A stretch of 64,000 nt of DNA from Pelobacter seleniigenes DSM 18267 (lineage in GTDB: Bacteria; Desulfobacterota; Desulfuromonadia; Desulfuromonadales; Geopsychrobacteraceae). The stretch spans positions 406,894-470,893 of the forward strand of contig NZ_JOMG01000005.1 of assembly GCF_000711225.1 (NCBI RefSeq), read 5' to 3'. Positions 45,450 to 55,360 of this stretch are shown here, in pieces. The notes under the pieces were generated by a model that was not told the origin of the DNA, made no database searches, and saw only the letters and a list, made by a program, of their open reading frames with translations. The position numbers were made by a program, and so were the translations under genes. Each line of letters starts with the position of its first letter. Within the stretch, counting starts at the first letter, position 1.

Positions 45450-46583
45450 TCAAGCCCTTTCAAAGGGTTCGTAAAGCCGTTTGTATTCATCCTGGGCGTA
45501 GCGGTCGGTCATGCTGGCAATATAGTCGCAGATCACCCGTTCGGTCCCGAATCGTTCAAAGCGGGCCTGGTGCCGCTCCGGCAGTAAGGTCGGATGTTCC
45601 AGGTAGTTCTCAAACAACAGGGTTAGAAAGCGTTCCGCCTTCACTCGCATCCGCTCCACCTTGGAATGGCGGTACAGCCGGCGGTAGAGAAATTTCTTCA
45701 ACTGGCGATTCAGTTCCAGCATCTCCGAGCTGAAACTAACCAGGTTACACGGCTGGGCTCTGACTTCGGCCAGGGACGTGATGCCCTGTGTTTCGATATT
45801 GGTCAAAGTGGTGAATACCAGGTCGTGGATCAGGTCGCCGATCAGGTAGCTGATGGTCTGCAGGATTTGCCGTTTTTCATCCAGCTGGGGAAACCGGTTG
45901 CCGACCTTGCAAAAGGTGCGCTGCCAGAGTTCGACTTCGCTCAGGTCGGCCAGCCTGATATACCCGGCCTTGAGCCCGTCATCGATATCATGGTTGTTAT
46001 AGGCAATTTCATCGGCCAGGTCGATAAGCTGCCCTTCCAAGGTCGCGCGCTCACCGGGAGCATAGGGAGCAATCGCTCCGGAAGCCGCTTTATCATAGTC
46101 CGAAGAATGCTTAATGATCCCTTCCCGGGTTTCCCAGCTCAGGTTGAGGCCGTCAAAATCAGGGTAGCGGTGTTCCAACAGCTCGACAATCCGCAGCGAT
46201 TGCTGATTATGTTCAAACCCTCCGTAGTTTTTCATCAACCGGTTCAGCACCTGCTCTCCGGTGTGGCCAAACGGCGTATGCCCGAGGTCATGGGCCAGGG
46301 CGAGGGCTTCCACCAGGTCCTCATTGAGGCGCAGCTTACGCGCGATCCCTCTGGCAATCTGCGCCACTTCCAGGGAATGGGTCAGGCGGGTCCGATAATA
46401 ATCCCCTTCATGATTGACAAAAACCTGGGTCTTGTATTCCAGACGACGGAAAGCCGCACAGTGGATCACCCGATCCCGATCCCGCTCAAAAGCCGGTCGA
46501 TCATCTTTATAGGGTTCATGATGCTTCCGCCCGCGACTCTGTTCACTGCTACTGGCATAGGGTGCGAGATAATATTCATGCAT
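45450..46583 (-). CDS. dgt: deoxyguanosinetriphosphate triphosphohydrolase-like protein
   Basis: 377 aa. HD-domain metal ligands are present in RLTHSLEVAQIARGIAR and ALAHDLGHTPFGHTGE, with EALALAHD and the DEIAYNNHDIDDGL motif. It hydrolyses dGTP or other dNTPs to the nucleoside and triphosphate. Length and the N-terminal RDRVIHCAAFRRLEYKTQVF fit the non-E. coli dGTPase type. Confidence 0.93.
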   Translation of the reverse strand: MHEYYLAPYASSSEQSRGRKHHEPYKDDRPAFERDRDRVIHCAAFRRLEYKTQVFVNHEGDYYRTRLTHSLEVAQIARGIARKLRLNEDLVEALALAHDLGHTPFGHTGEQVLNRLMKNYGGFEHNQQSLRIVELLEHRYPDFDGLNLSWETREGIIKHSSDYDKAASGAIAPYAPGERATLEGQLIDLADEIAYNNHDIDDGLKAGYIRLADLSEVELWQRTFCKVGNRFPQLDEKRQILQTISYLIGDLIHDLVFTTLTNIETQGITSLAEVRAQPCNLVSFSSEMLELNRQLKKFLYRRLYRHSKVERMRVKAERFLTLLFENYLEHPTLLPERHQARFERFGTERVICDYIASMTDRYAQDEYKRLYEPFERA

Positions 46584-46689
46584 GGGCCGCTCCTTCTTTG
46601 GTTCGATTAAACTTGGATGCTGCCTTCACTGAGTTTTCCGTTAAGTAAAGAGTAACGCAGCATTGCGACAGAATATGTCATAGGTTTGT

Positions 46690-46822
46690 AGGAATCCCCC
46701 CCAGCCCCCCTTTTTTCAAAGGGGGGAGGTTTTTGTCAGTTTTTTTACTCACTCTATTCAAAGGGAAAATGCTTGCCTGTTTCTTTTCCCCCTTTACTAA
46801 AGGGGGATTAAGGGGGATTTTG
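46690..46822. repeat. MITE-like element with GGGGGATT-type inverted ends
   Basis: Two C-run/G-run palindromic units (46690–46726 and about 46785–46822) are in opposite orientation and bracket about 60 bp of AT-rich sequence. Each unit has the form AATCCCCC…CCCTTT…AAAGGGGG. Such elements are scattered through many Deltaproteobacterial and other genomes. The gap 46584–46991 otherwise shows only the leader of rsmD. Confidence 0.6.
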
Positions 46823-46991
46823 ACTTTGCTCCCCAGCAATTCCAGTTGCCCAAACAGCATTCACTGCTAAGATTTTCCCATACCTCCCTGCCGTTACTGG
46901 CAGAATCCTTCCGGACACGGAAAAATTTCTTGCCCCGAACGCTGTCAACTGATAATTAGTTTGTTCTTTTTGAAGGGAAAGAACCACACCG

Positions 46992-47552
46992 ATGCGGATC
47001 ATCAGCGGCACAGCCAGAGGGCGCAAACTGGCGCTCTTCTCGGGTAAAGATATCAGACCGACCCCGGACCGGGTTCGGGAAGCGCTGTTCAGCATGCTGG
47101 CCAGTCGCTTCGGCTCATTCGACAGGCTCAAAGTTCTGGAGCTGTTTGCCGGCAGTGGGGCTCTCTCCCTGGAAGCCCTCAGCCGCGGTGCCGAATCCGC
47201 GCTGCTGGTCGACTCCGGGGCTGTCGCCGCCGAGCTGATCAGAGACAATATTCAGCGCTGCGGCTTTCAATCGCAAGCCAGCTTTATCCAGCAGGATATC
47301 TTTAGAGCTCTGCCCCTGCTCCGCAATTCGGCACCTTATGACCTGATCCTCCTTGATCCCCCTTATCAGAAAAACCTGGTTCCCCGGGCTCTTGAGCAGA
47401 TCGCTGCCTTGAATCTGCTCTCCGAACATGGAATAATTTGCGCCGAATCGTCCAGCAAGGAACAATGGGAAGATTTCGGGCCATTGCAATTACTTGAAAG
47501 CCGGACCTATGGAACCTCACGTATCCATCTATACGGCCTGACTGGAGAATGA
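46992..47552 (+). CDS. rsmD: 16S rRNA (guanine966-N2)-methyltransferase RsmD
   Basis: 186 aa. It begins RIISGTARGRKLALFSGKDIRPTPDRVREALFS, with SAM-binding ELFAGSGALSLEALSRGA and catalytic DPPY in LILLDPPYQK. It methylates G966 (E. coli numbering) of 16S rRNA in the small subunit. It is followed 1 bp later by coaD, a common pairing. Confidence 0.95.
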   Translation: MRIISGTARGRKLALFSGKDIRPTPDRVREALFSMLASRFGSFDRLKVLELFAGSGALSLEALSRGAESALLVDSGAVAAELIRDNIQRCGFQSQASFIQQDIFRALPLLRNSAPYDLILLDPPYQKNLVPRALEQIAALNLLSEHGIICAESSSKEQWEDFGPLQLLESRTYGTSRIHLYGLTGE

Positions 47553-47553
47553 A

Positions 47554-48042
47554 ATGAATCGCCACATCGCTATCTATCCCGGTTCTTTTGACCCTTTTAC
47601 CAACGGTCACCTCGACATTGTCCGGCGGGGTCTGGAGATTTTCGATACCATCATTATTGCCGTTGCCAGGAACTCCGAAAAGAACAGCCTGTTTTCCATT
47701 GCCGAGCGCATCGATATGATTTCCAGGCTGATCGAACATGATCCGCGCCTCAAGGTCGAAACCTTTGACGGGTTGCTGGTCGATTATGCCGTATCCAAAG
47801 GTGCACGGGTGATTTTGCGGGGATTACGGGCGGTCACTGACTTTGAGTTCGAATTCCAGATGGCGCAGATGAATCACACGGTTTGCGAACAGGTCGAAAC
47901 CCTGTTCATGATGACCGCCCCGGAATGCGCTTACCTGAGTTCGTCCATTGTTAAAGAAGTCGGTCGCCTCAACGGCGACATCAGCCAGTTCGTGCCGCCC
48001 CTGGTCAGGGATGAGCTGCTGAAGAAATTCGGCCACAACTGA
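47554..48042 (+). CDS. coaD: phosphopantetheine adenylyltransferase
   Basis: 162 aa. Nucleotidyltransferase motif YPGSFDPFTNGHLD with the (H/T)xGH element, and the C-terminal SSSIVKEV substrate loop. It makes dephospho-CoA from 4'-phosphopantetheine and ATP, the penultimate CoA step. Coupled to rsmD. Confidence 0.97.
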   Translation: MNRHIAIYPGSFDPFTNGHLDIVRRGLEIFDTIIIAVARNSEKNSLFSIAERIDMISRLIEHDPRLKVETFDGLLVDYAVSKGARVILRGLRAVTDFEFEFQMAQMNHTVCEQVETLFMMTAPECAYLSSSIVKEVGRLNGDISQFVPPLVRDELLKKFGHN

Positions 48043-48765
48043 TCAGCTGTCCTGCCAGGCTTCCAGCTGTTCAACCAGGGTGCGCAATTCCCTGACCACC
48101 AGGGCTTCGATGCGCGCCCCTTTTTCAGCTGAAGCCTTCCCCGGATCACCCCAGACGCCGCCAGGCCAGAAGCGACGTTTGTCACGCACCAGCAGCCCCT
48201 TTGGAAATGCCGGATATTCGGCCGGAGCGGTTCCTTTGACCAACTCCGGCCGAGCATGCATGATCCGCGAGGTTTCGATCTCGCCGGCATGGGAATCACC
48301 GGCCGTTTCGATCAGCTCCCGGCCACTCTCCGCCGCCAATTGATATTCACTGACCACGGCGATCCGCAGTTCCGGATAGCGTTGCAACAGAACTTCCCCG
48401 GCATCGGTCAAGGTCGCCATATGGGTTCCGCCGGCGTGTCCGCTTAACAGGATGAAATAGCGCAGCCCCTGGCGATAGAGTGCGGCGACAATATCGATGG
48501 TCAGCGCCTTGAGGGTTTCCGTGCTGATGCTCAGGGTTCCCGGATGATCGAAAGTGGAGCGACAGACTCCGTAATGAACCGGTGGAGCGATAAAGATCGG
48601 CCGTTGCCGCGCCAGGGCGCGACCAACATCAATGGCCTGCATGGTATCGGTGTCCAGGGGGAGATGGCTGCCATGCTCTTCGGTTGAGCCGAACGGGACC
48701 AAAACGGTTCTGGTCCGCTCCAGACCGGCAGCAAATTCCTCCATGGTCAGGTGCTCAATCAGCAT
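48043..48765 (-). CDS. creatininase-family amidohydrolase
   Basis: 240 aa. Metal-binding segments are typical of the creatininase/MftE family: PFGSTEEHGSHLPLDTDT, SGHAGGTH and GDSHAGEIETS. Members hydrolyse cyclic amides or peptides, or act as MftE-type peptidases; the substrate here is unknown. It abuts coaD tail-to-tail and is 35 bp downstream of queE, so it could be in the que transcript. Confidence 0.9.
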   Translation of the reverse strand: MLIEHLTMEEFAAGLERTRTVLVPFGSTEEHGSHLPLDTDTMQAIDVGRALARQRPIFIAPPVHYGVCRSTFDHPGTLSISTETLKALTIDIVAALYRQGLRYFILLSGHAGGTHMATLTDAGEVLLQRYPELRIAVVSEYQLAAESGRELIETAGDSHAGEIETSRIMHARPELVKGTAPAEYPAFPKGLLVRDKRRFWPGGVWGDPGKASAEKGARIEALVVRELRTLVEQLEAWQDS

Positions 48766-48800
48766 GGCTCATTCCTTAAAGTTTTTCATGAAGAAGCAGA

Positions 48801-49556
48801 TCAGAGTGCACCCAAAAAGCGGTGAGTTTGCGGGATAACCCGGACATCGGCATAGATATCGGCAATAACCGCGTGCATCTGCATCAGCCGGTCGATGGAA
48901 ACATCGATACGGCCGTCCCGAGTCACCGGTTGCAGGACAATCGGGATTGCACTGCCAAACCCGGCGACCAGGTCCGCGGTCAACTGCAGCTCAAGATCGG
49001 TCGTCCCCTCACCCACCACCAGTTTGACATAACAGGAGCGGCGACAGGCGATCTTCAAAAAATCCCGGTGGACATCCCACTCGGTGCGCGCCCCGGTCTG
49101 GGAGTGCAGCTTGATGTCCATCGCTACCCAGTCGATATGGTCAATCAGGCTGTCCAGCTCTGCCACCAGCGTACCGTTGGTTTCCAGATAAATGGGCAGC
49201 TGCTTGCGCAGAACCGGCAGCAGAACCACCAACGCTTCATGATGAAGCAATGGCTCACCGCCGGTAATGCTGATGGAATGATGAGCGCCGGGCAAAACAT
49301 TGCACCAGCTGTTGACCAGGTTGCTCACCGTTGCGTGGGAGACTGGATTAGGAACCTTTTGCAGAACCCCGGAGCCGGGGGCCGACTCGATAAGGCAGGC
49401 ATCCTTTTTCTCGAAATCTGTGTCGCAGTAGCGGCAGCTCAGGTTACAGTCGGGAAAACGGATGAAGATCTGCCGATAGCCGACCAGAGTCCCTTCCCCC
49501 TGCAGGGAGGAAAATATTTCGATCAGATCAGTCGCAGGTATAGCTTGCGTAGGCAT
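48801..49556 (-). CDS. queE: 7-carboxy-7-deazaguanine synthase (radical SAM)
   Basis: 251 aa. Early motif EIFSSLQGEGTLVGYRQIFIRF, radical SAM cluster CNLSCRYCDTDFEKK, and SITGGEPLLHHEAL. It converts 6-carboxytetrahydropterin, the QueD product, into 7-carboxy-7-deazaguanine on the queuosine/preQ0 pathway. Its start overlaps the end of queD by 29 bases. Confidence 0.95.
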   Translation of the reverse strand: MPTQAIPATDLIEIFSSLQGEGTLVGYRQIFIRFPDCNLSCRYCDTDFEKKDACLIESAPGSGVLQKVPNPVSHATVSNLVNSWCNVLPGAHHSISITGGEPLLHHEALVVLLPVLRKQLPIYLETNGTLVAELDSLIDHIDWVAMDIKLHSQTGARTEWDVHRDFLKIACRRSCYVKLVVGEGTTDLELQLTADLVAGFGSAIPIVLQPVTRDGRIDVSIDRLMQMHAVIADIYADVRVIPQTHRFLGAL

Positions 49557-49899
49557 TATCAGATTCCCAGACAGTCACTTTAGCCACGACAACGTTATAG
49601 TCTTTGAGCTGTTCAACCAACCGGTCGAAAATAAATTTGGCAATATGCTCAGACGACGGACTTTTTCCTTTAAAAGCCTCAAGATCATTCAAATATTTAT
49701 GATCGAGATAATTCATGATCTCCTTGGTCTGCTTTTTCAGGATTTTGAAGTCGATCCCAAGACCGGCTTTGTCGAGCTCACGAGTGGTGACCGTGACTTC
49801 GACTTTCCAGTTATGACCATGAAGATTTTCACAATCGCCCTGATAATTCAGCAGATTGTGAGCCGCAGCAAAATGCGTCAGTATAGTCAGATGATACAT
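49528..49899 (-). CDS. queD: 6-carboxytetrahydropterin synthase
   Basis: 123 aa from the ATG at 49899 (GAGGAAAG upstream); the frame opens four codons earlier. Zinc-binding His pattern THFAAAHNL…CENLHGHNWKVEV and catalytic Cys in GDCENLHGH are present. It makes 6-carboxytetrahydropterin from dihydroneopterin triphosphate for deazapurine synthesis. Operon with queE. Confidence 0.95.
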   Translation of the reverse strand: MYHLTILTHFAAAHNLLNYQGDCENLHGHNWKVEVTVTTRELDKAGLGIDFKILKKQTKEIMNYLDHKYLNDLEAFKGKSPSSEHIAKFIFDRLVEQLKDYNVVVAKVTVWESDNAYASYTCD

Positions 49900-49946
49900 C
49901 GCTTTCCTCAATTTACAATGCGCAACAGCATCGCCACCTGCGCGGG

Positions 49947-50126
49947 TTAAAAGGAGCTCTCTTCTTCTTTACGGGGCGCCTGCCCCCCGTCAACTCGGTA
50001 CTCTTCATCAACCCAGCTACCAAGATCGATCAGTCGGCATTTCTCACTGCAGAAAGGTTTGAACGGGTTGTCATGCCAAAAGGTTTGGTTCCCGCAATGC
50101 GGGCATTTGATCGTTATCTTTTTCAT
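49947..50126 (-). CDS. yacG: DNA gyrase inhibitor YacG (zinc-binding)
   Basis: 59 aa from the ATG at 50126. Four-Cys zinc site CPHCG…PFCSEKCRLIDLGSW is the YacG hallmark. In E. coli YacG binds GyrB and blocks DNA binding by gyrase. A terminator-like hairpin lies 45 bp upstream of its start in its own direction. Confidence 0.93.
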   Translation of the reverse strand: MKKITIKCPHCGNQTFWHDNPFKPFCSEKCRLIDLGSWVDEEYRVDGGQAPRKEEESSF

Positions 50127-50171
50127 GCTTCTACTATAAATGGGATCGAATCGGAAATAAACGTACGAGAT

Positions 50172-50197
50172 AAAAAAACCCGGATCACTGATCCGGG
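50172..50197 (-). terminator. intrinsic terminator-like hairpin upstream of yacG
   Basis: Stem CCCGGATCA / TGATCCGGG, followed on the minus strand by seven T. It faces the same way as yacG but no minus-strand gene precedes it for over 2 kb, since lon is on the other strand. It could be the end of a small RNA or an attenuator. The interval 50198–50399 shows only weak promoter-like elements. Confidence 0.6.
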
Positions 50198-50399
50198 ATA
50201 CCTTGTCGCCTAGAATAGTACCGTGAATCAGCAATCAAACCAAACAAAAAATGGAGAATTTTCAGCTTTCGCAGCCTAAAGGATGAGTTCCTGGGGGGCA
50301 GCTGCTAAACTTCATATAACGGATGATAGTTCAAGCCCAGCTGCAAAGGGAGTATCTTATCGATCCGGCTGAATCGGCCATCTACCAGAAGAGGTACCC

Positions 50400-52736
50400 A
50401 TGACCCCTGAATCCTCGTTTTACACGTTGCCGTTGCTGCCCCTCAAAGAGGCCGTGGTCTACCCAAACCTTGCCCTGCCGTTAGCCCTGCAGGGGACCGC
50501 CGCGGTGCAGGCCGTGGAATCTGCCTTGGCAACCGCTGATAAAAGGGTGGCGCTGTTCACGCGCAGAGGGCTGCTGGACGGAAACTCCATCGAACAGGAC
50601 CTGTTTCCGCTGGGGACCGCCGCCAATGTGCAAATCATGACCAAAACCGAAACCACTATGCAGATTATCGCCTACGGCTTGGAGCGGATTGAATTCATCA
50701 AGCTTATGCAGAGCCGACCGTTTCCCAAAGCGCAGGTCAGAAGCGCTCCGCAGGTCACCGGATACGGTTTGGAAAAAGAAGCGCTGCTACGCGAATTTCT
50801 TGAGCTGACCGGACAATATTTCACCCTTTACCATCCGGAAAAGAAAATCAACTTCCCGGCCACGGTCAAACCCGGGGAAGATATCATGCAGCTGGTCTAC
50901 CCGGTTGCCAAACTGCTGCAGCTCAACCCCAGACAGGAGCAACAACTGCTGGAAACCGATCAGGACTTAGAGGCGATAAAGATCGTCATCGGCTATCTCA
51001 ATCGGGAAATCCAGGTTCAGGAAATCAGGAAAAAAGTCTCGGATAAGGCCAAGGACAAACTCAACGAAGAAAATCGCAAATATCTTCTACGCGAGCAGAT
51101 CCGCGCCCTGCAACAGGAACTGGGAGAAGAAGCCCCGGATCAGCAGGCTGCGGAGCTGAATAAGAAGCTCGCCCGCTGTAAACTGCCGGATACTGTGCGC
51201 CCCGAGGTAGAAAAGGAGATGGCTCGCCTCAATCAGATTCCGACCATCTCTCCGGAATACCAGGTGGCCCTGTCCCACATGGAACTGATCCTGGATCTGC
51301 CCTGGGACAAAACTTCGCCGGACAACCTGAACCTGGCGCATGCCCGGCAGGTGCTGGATGAGGATCACTACAGTCTCCAGGAAGTCAAAGAGCGCATCCT
51401 GGAACATCTCGCCGTAATGATCCTCAACCCCCGGGCGAAATCGCCAATTCTTTGCTTTGTGGGGCCTCCCGGCGTCGGCAAGACCTCCCTGGGGCAATCC
51501 ATAGCGCGCGCCCTGGGCAGACAGTTCGAACGCTTCAGCCTTGGTGCCCTGCACGACGAGGCAGAGCTGCGCGGTCACCGGCGGACCTATATCGGCGCTA
51601 TGCCCGGCCGGCTGATCCAGGCGATTCGCCGCGCCGAGGTGAAAAATCCGCTGATCATGCTTGATGAAATCGACAAACTCGGCCGCGATGTCCGCGGCGA
51701 CCCGGCAGCAGCCCTGATGGAAATTCTCGATCCGGCCCAGAACAACAGTTTTCACGACAACTATCTGGATCTGCCCTTTGATCTGTCCAAGGTTTTCTTT
51801 GTCACCACGGCCAATACCCTTGACCAGATCCCCCGCCCGCTCCTCGACCGGATGGAAACATTGCGCCTGCCCGGCTACAGCGATGAAGAGAAAGCGGAGA
51901 TCGCCCGGCGCTACCTGTTCCCCCGGCTGCGGGAGGATGCCGGCCTGCGCCCGGAACAGCTCGGAATCACGGCTGCGGCCCTCAAGGAGATCATCCATCG
52001 CTATACCCGGGAAGCCGGTGTTCGTGAGCTCGAACGGATGCTGGGACGATTGGCGCGCAAGACCGCGGTCCGCTTCGCTCAAGGCGAAACGACTCCGGTC
52101 ATGGTCGATGTTCCCGAGTTGCTGGAGCTACTGGGGCCGGAGCGTTTTTTTGCGGAACAGCTGCGCCAGACCCTGGCGCCGGGCGTCGCCATCGGCATGG
52201 CCTGGACGGAAGCGGGGGGAGATATTCTTTACATTGAAGCGATCAAGCTCAACAAAGGCGAAAGAATCACCCTGACCGGGCAGCTTGGCGAGGTCATGAA
52301 GGAGTCGGCCATGACCGCGGCCAGTTACATCTCATCCCGCTACCGGGAGCGGGCCGGCCAAGAAAGCATCGACGCCCCCCTGCACATACACATCCCCGCA
52401 GGAGCCATTCCCAAGGATGGCCCTTCGGCCGGAGTGACCATGGCCGCAGCCCTGGCATCCCTCTATCTGGAACAACCGGTTCGCAGCGACAGTGCCATGA
52501 CCGGGGAAATAACCCTGAGTGGGTTGGTTCTGCCGGTTGGTGGCATCAAGGAGAAAATTCTCGCCGCGCGCAGAGCGGGCATCTATCGCATTATCCTGCC
52601 CAGCGAAAACCAGAAGGATCTCCACGACCTGCCGGCGCATGTCCTGGCAGAGATGGAATTCATCTATGTCGCACGGATTGAGGACGCCCTGGAAGCCGTT
52701 ATCCCAGCCCTGCAGGCAACCGCACCGAGTCATTAG
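50400..52736 (+). CDS. lon: ATP-dependent protease Lon
   Basis: 778 aa. N-terminal substrate domain ([21 protein letters not shown]), AAA+ module with Walker [11 protein letters not shown] and Walker [10 protein letters not shown], and C-terminal protease domain with catalytic Ser676 ([11 protein letters not shown]) and Lys719 (GGIKEK). It degrades damaged and regulatory proteins in the cytosol. Length and order match bacterial Lon. No sigma32-type promoter was obvious upstream. Confidence 0.97.
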   Translation: MTPESSFYTLPLLPLKEAVVYPNLALPLALQGTAAVQAVESALATADKRVALFTRRGLLDGNSIEQDLFPLGTAANVQIMTKTETTMQIIAYGLERIEFIKLMQSRPFPKAQVRSAPQVTGYGLEKEALLREFLELTGQYFTLYHPEKKINFPATVKPGEDIMQLVYPVAKLLQLNPRQEQQLLETDQDLEAIKIVIGYLNREIQVQEIRKKVSDKAKDKLNEENRKYLLREQIRALQQELGEEAPDQQAAELNKKLARCKLPDTVRPEVEKEMARLNQIPTISPEYQVALSHMELILDLPWDKTSPDNLNLAHARQVLDEDHYSLQEVKERILEHLAVMILNPRAKSPILCFVGPPGVGKTSLGQSIARALGRQFERFSLGALHDEAELRGHRRTYIGAMPGRLIQAIRRAEVKNPLIMLDEIDKLGRDVRGDPAAALMEILDPAQNNSFHDNYLDLPFDLSKVFFVTTANTLDQIPRPLLDRMETLRLPGYSDEEKAEIARRYLFPRLREDAGLRPEQLGITAAALKEIIHRYTREAGVRELERMLGRLARKTAVRFAQGETTPVMVDVPELLELLGPERFFAEQLRQTLAPGVAIGMAWTEAGGDILYIEAIKLNKGERITLTGQLGEVMKESAMTAASYISSRYRERAGQESIDAPLHIHIPAGAIPKDGPSAGVTMAAALASLYLEQPVRSDSAMTGEITLSGLVLPVGGIKEKILAARRAGIYRIILPSENQKDLHDLPAHVLAEMEFIYVARIEDALEAVIPALQATAPSH

Positions 52737-52756
52737 GCAACCCGGCTGGGACCGGT

Positions 52757-52969
52757 TCAGTACCAGTGTTCGCGTGAAAATTTACCGTGATAACGGCGAT
52801 CTTCGCCGGTCATCTTCTTGTTGCCGGCACGCATTTGATCGCGACCGACCACCACCCAGCCGGCGGAACGCTTGAAAGAGAACACCTGACGGGTTAAAAA
52901 CAGAAACTGCAGTTCGTCTTTATCAACAAAGCGTTCCTGTCCACCGTTAAGAATCACCTGAATCTTCAT
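52757..52969 (-). CDS. small hypothetical protein (GSU3473-like)
   Basis: 70 aa from the ATG at 52969 with AAGGAAGG upstream. KIQVILNGGQERFVDKDELQFLFLTRQVFSFKRSAGWVVVGRD resembles a small Geobacter-type family I know as GSU3473-like, in which a beta-strand start is followed by a SxGWVxVGxD motif. Function unknown. It converges with lon. Confidence 0.65.
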   Translation of the reverse strand: MKIQVILNGGQERFVDKDELQFLFLTRQVFSFKRSAGWVVVGRDQMRAGNKKMTGEDRRYHGKFSREHWY

Positions 52970-53031
52970 CAGTATTCCTTCCTTACCGAACGCCTCAGTA
53001 GCCACGTTCTTCATTTCGTCTGCATCTCAAG

Positions 53032-54576
53032 TTATTTTAGCAAGGCCTCGGCAACAGCATCAACTCCGGTCCCGGCAGCCACCTTGATGGCCAACTCTTC
53101 TTCCGCGGCGCTTAACGGCTCCGCATGGGCCAGCTGAAATTCAAGCACTGCTTCATCCGCTTCCGACAGTTCGCCGGGGACTGCCGCCCTGGCCCGCAGC
53201 CGCTCGCGCAAGAGCGCAACCGGCACGGTAAAATCCAGAATCCGTACCGGTACCCGGCAGGTCACCGCCAGGTCCAACAGCAGCTGACGGTCTGCCCGCT
53301 GCAAAAAGGTTGCATCGACTATCACCTTGAAGCCGGCGGTGAGGATCTCCCCGGCCTGGCGATGCAGGTGCTGATAAACCTGCTGTCGGGCAGCGGGCGT
53401 ATAGCGGCCGCCGCCCGGTGGAGAGGAACTGGCCGCTGCCGGTTCAAGCCATCGCAAGCGCTTGCGTTCCACATCCGAATGCAGCACCACCGCTTTTATT
53501 TTGGGGGCCAGCTGATTGACGAAAAAAGTTTTTCCGGACCCGCTCAGGCCGTGGGCCAGAATCAGCTCCGGCCGCGGTGACGCAATATAGGTTTCCGCCA
53601 GATCGACATAGCTGGCAAAACGGGCCAACCCCTCCCCTTGCTCCTCGGCCAGTGTCGTGGCCTGGGCCAGTTGCAGACCACTGACCTTGGCCCGCACCAT
53701 GGCCCGATAAACCAGGTAATAACGCAACAACGACAACCCGCCGAAGTCTCCAGAGTTCTGCAGGTAACTATCGAAAAATCGCCAGCCAAGTTCTTCTTCA
53801 TGTCGATCATCAAGGTCCATGACCAGGAAAGCGATGTCGCTAATGGTATCGATCCAGCGCAATTCCTCACTGAATTCGATGCAGTCGAACAGGATCGGCT
53901 CCCCATGCAGCCAGGCCATGTTGCGCAAATGCAGGTCCCCGTGGCATTCGCGGACATAGCCAGCGGCCCGCCGTGCAACAAACCGGGACTGGAGCTGTGC
54001 GCCAGTCTGCCGGGTCCAGGCCTCAATCCGGTCGATCTGGCCTGCCAGCTGCCGGGCCGCCGGAACGGTCTGAAGCTGGGCGAAATTCTCCAGGGCCGGA
54101 CCGATCACTGCCGCGACAGTGGCCTGCGGGTCGGTTGCGGCAGCAACCTCGGCAGTACGATGGACCGCGGCGATCTTTTCAGCAAAGGACTGCAGCTGGG
54201 AAGCGTTCAGCAGGCCGTCGGCCAACATGCGATCCAGCTGTTGCCGCTGATCGAAACGTTTCATTTTCACCAGGTAATCGAGCACCGGTTCGCCCCGCAG
54301 CCGTGGGTTCGCCGGGTCACCACCGACAGTGATCACCTCAAGATATAAATCAGCGGCAAAGCGCCGGTTCAGCCGCAACTCTTCCGCGCAGAAAAATTTT
54401 CGCCGGGCCAGGGTGGAAAAATCGAGAAAACCGAGGTCGAGGGCTTTTTTCAATTTGTAGGCAAAGTCTCCGGCCAGGAAGACCCAGGAGATATGAGTCT
54501 CGATCAGTTCGACCTGCCTGACCGGATGATCGTAGCAGGCGGGATCAAGCAACCCTTTCACCAGTTCACGCTGCAT
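53032..54576 (-). CDS. fused aminoglycoside-phosphotransferase-like/AAA ATPase protein
   Basis: About 514 aa from an ATG at 54576; the ribosome binding site is weak and the frame runs upstream to 54690. The N-terminal two thirds resembles APH-like kinases (HGDLHLRNMAWLHGEPILFDCIEFSEELRWIDTISDIAFLVMDLD). The C-terminal part is a P-loop kinase domain with Walker A AHGLSGSGKTF. This two-domain arrangement is a recognised family of unknown substrate; it is not evidence for antibiotic resistance. Confidence 0.85.
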   Translation of the reverse strand: MQRELVKGLLDPACYDHPVRQVELIETHISWVFLAGDFAYKLKKALDLGFLDFSTLARRKFFCAEELRLNRRFAADLYLEVITVGGDPANPRLRGEPVLDYLVKMKRFDQRQQLDRMLADGLLNASQLQSFAEKIAAVHRTAEVAAATDPQATVAAVIGPALENFAQLQTVPAARQLAGQIDRIEAWTRQTGAQLQSRFVARRAAGYVRECHGDLHLRNMAWLHGEPILFDCIEFSEELRWIDTISDIAFLVMDLDDRHEEELGWRFFDSYLQNSGDFGGLSLLRYYLVYRAMVRAKVSGLQLAQATTLAEEQGEGLARFASYVDLAETYIASPRPELILAHGLSGSGKTFFVNQLAPKIKAVVLHSDVERKRLRWLEPAAASSSPPGGGRYTPAARQQVYQHLHRQAGEILTAGFKVIVDATFLQRADRQLLLDLAVTCRVPVRILDFTVPVALLRERLRARAAVPGELSEADEAVLEFQLAHAEPLSAAEEELAIKVAAGTGVDAVAEALLK

Positions 54577-54971
54577 AAGCGGGCTCTTTTCTTGTTGTTG
54601 CAACAGGACACTCTGCTTCAAGTTTAGAAGAGCGCAGCGCTTGTGCAAGAAGAAATCGCTTGCCGCCGCAGGGGCTGGAGCGGCTTGCAAAGTGCGATAT
54701 CCTCCGTCTTATAAAATCAATGGCTTAGAATGATTTTGATCGCCCGTCCATGGGCTCGGCAAGCTGTTTTTTAAGAGTTTGCCCAGGAGCGAAGCAACGA
54801 TTCTGCAGCAAGAGGGTCTTTTACCGGGGGAAGAAACAGGTATTAAAAGGAGAAAATGGCCGGCTTACTGACGCAAAACCGGCCATAAGATTGAACAGCC
54901 TGCCATACCTGGCCGGAGCCTTCAGCGGAAGCTCCACTCACACCAGACAAACAAGCTGGAATCAGCTATCT

Positions 54972-55172
54972 TCAGTTGAGATTCTGCGGGTGATGACGTT
55001 GGAGAATTTCCCGAACCTGGGACTCTGCCTCTGCGGCAATAGTGACTTTCAGCACATTGCGGGCTTTGTCATGGTCGATGTTTTCATGGCTGATACCGGT
55101 GCCGATGAGGTCAAACAGGACACTGTTGACAGTTCTTGCTGAATCGTATTTAGCGTTGACCGTCTTGTTCAT
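54972..55172 (-). CDS. small hypothetical protein
   Basis: 66 aa from the ATG at 55172 behind GGAGAGGAGG. NKTVNAKYDSARTVNSVLFDLIGTGISHENIDHDKARNVLKVTIAAEAESQVREIL suggests a compact beta-alpha-beta (ACT/ferredoxin-like) fold with a GTGI turn. No family recognised. The gap upstream to the APH/ATPase gene (54577–54971) holds only a hairpin, ATGGCCGG/CCGGCCAT at about 54854–54889, and no gene. Confidence 0.6.
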   Translation of the reverse strand: MNKTVNAKYDSARTVNSVLFDLIGTGISHENIDHDKARNVLKVTIAAEAESQVREILQRHHPQNLN

Positions 55173-55360
55173 ATGCAACCTCCTCTCCTGAACGGTTTCC
55201 TTTTACAGTACTAATCATGACCATCATTGTCAACTTTCGGGCTTTTCATCGACTGCTTCCGACGCAGGCTCGCGGCAACGGATTGTCAAACAGCAGCTGT
55301 CTGATAAAATTAAAAATATCGCAACGAACAGAGCAACAGCCAGGCAACAAGGAGTGCATC

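Noticed and set aside
49900..49946. preQ1 riboswitch ahead of queD
   Set aside because: The gap between yacG and queD is too short and lacks the preQ1 aptamer pattern.
53032..54576. Aminoglycoside resistance gene
   Set aside because: APH-like kinase motifs are present, but the fusion to a P-loop domain marks a general family of unknown substrate, with no resistance context.
54854..54889. Hairpin ATGGCCGG/CCGGCCAT as a terminator
   Set aside because: No T-run follows on either strand, so it is only a stable inverted repeat.
54750..55142. 130-codon + strand frame overlapping the small minus-strand gene at 54972–55172
   Set aside because: The minus-strand gene has a strong ribosome binding site and compact domain-like sequence; the + frame has neither.
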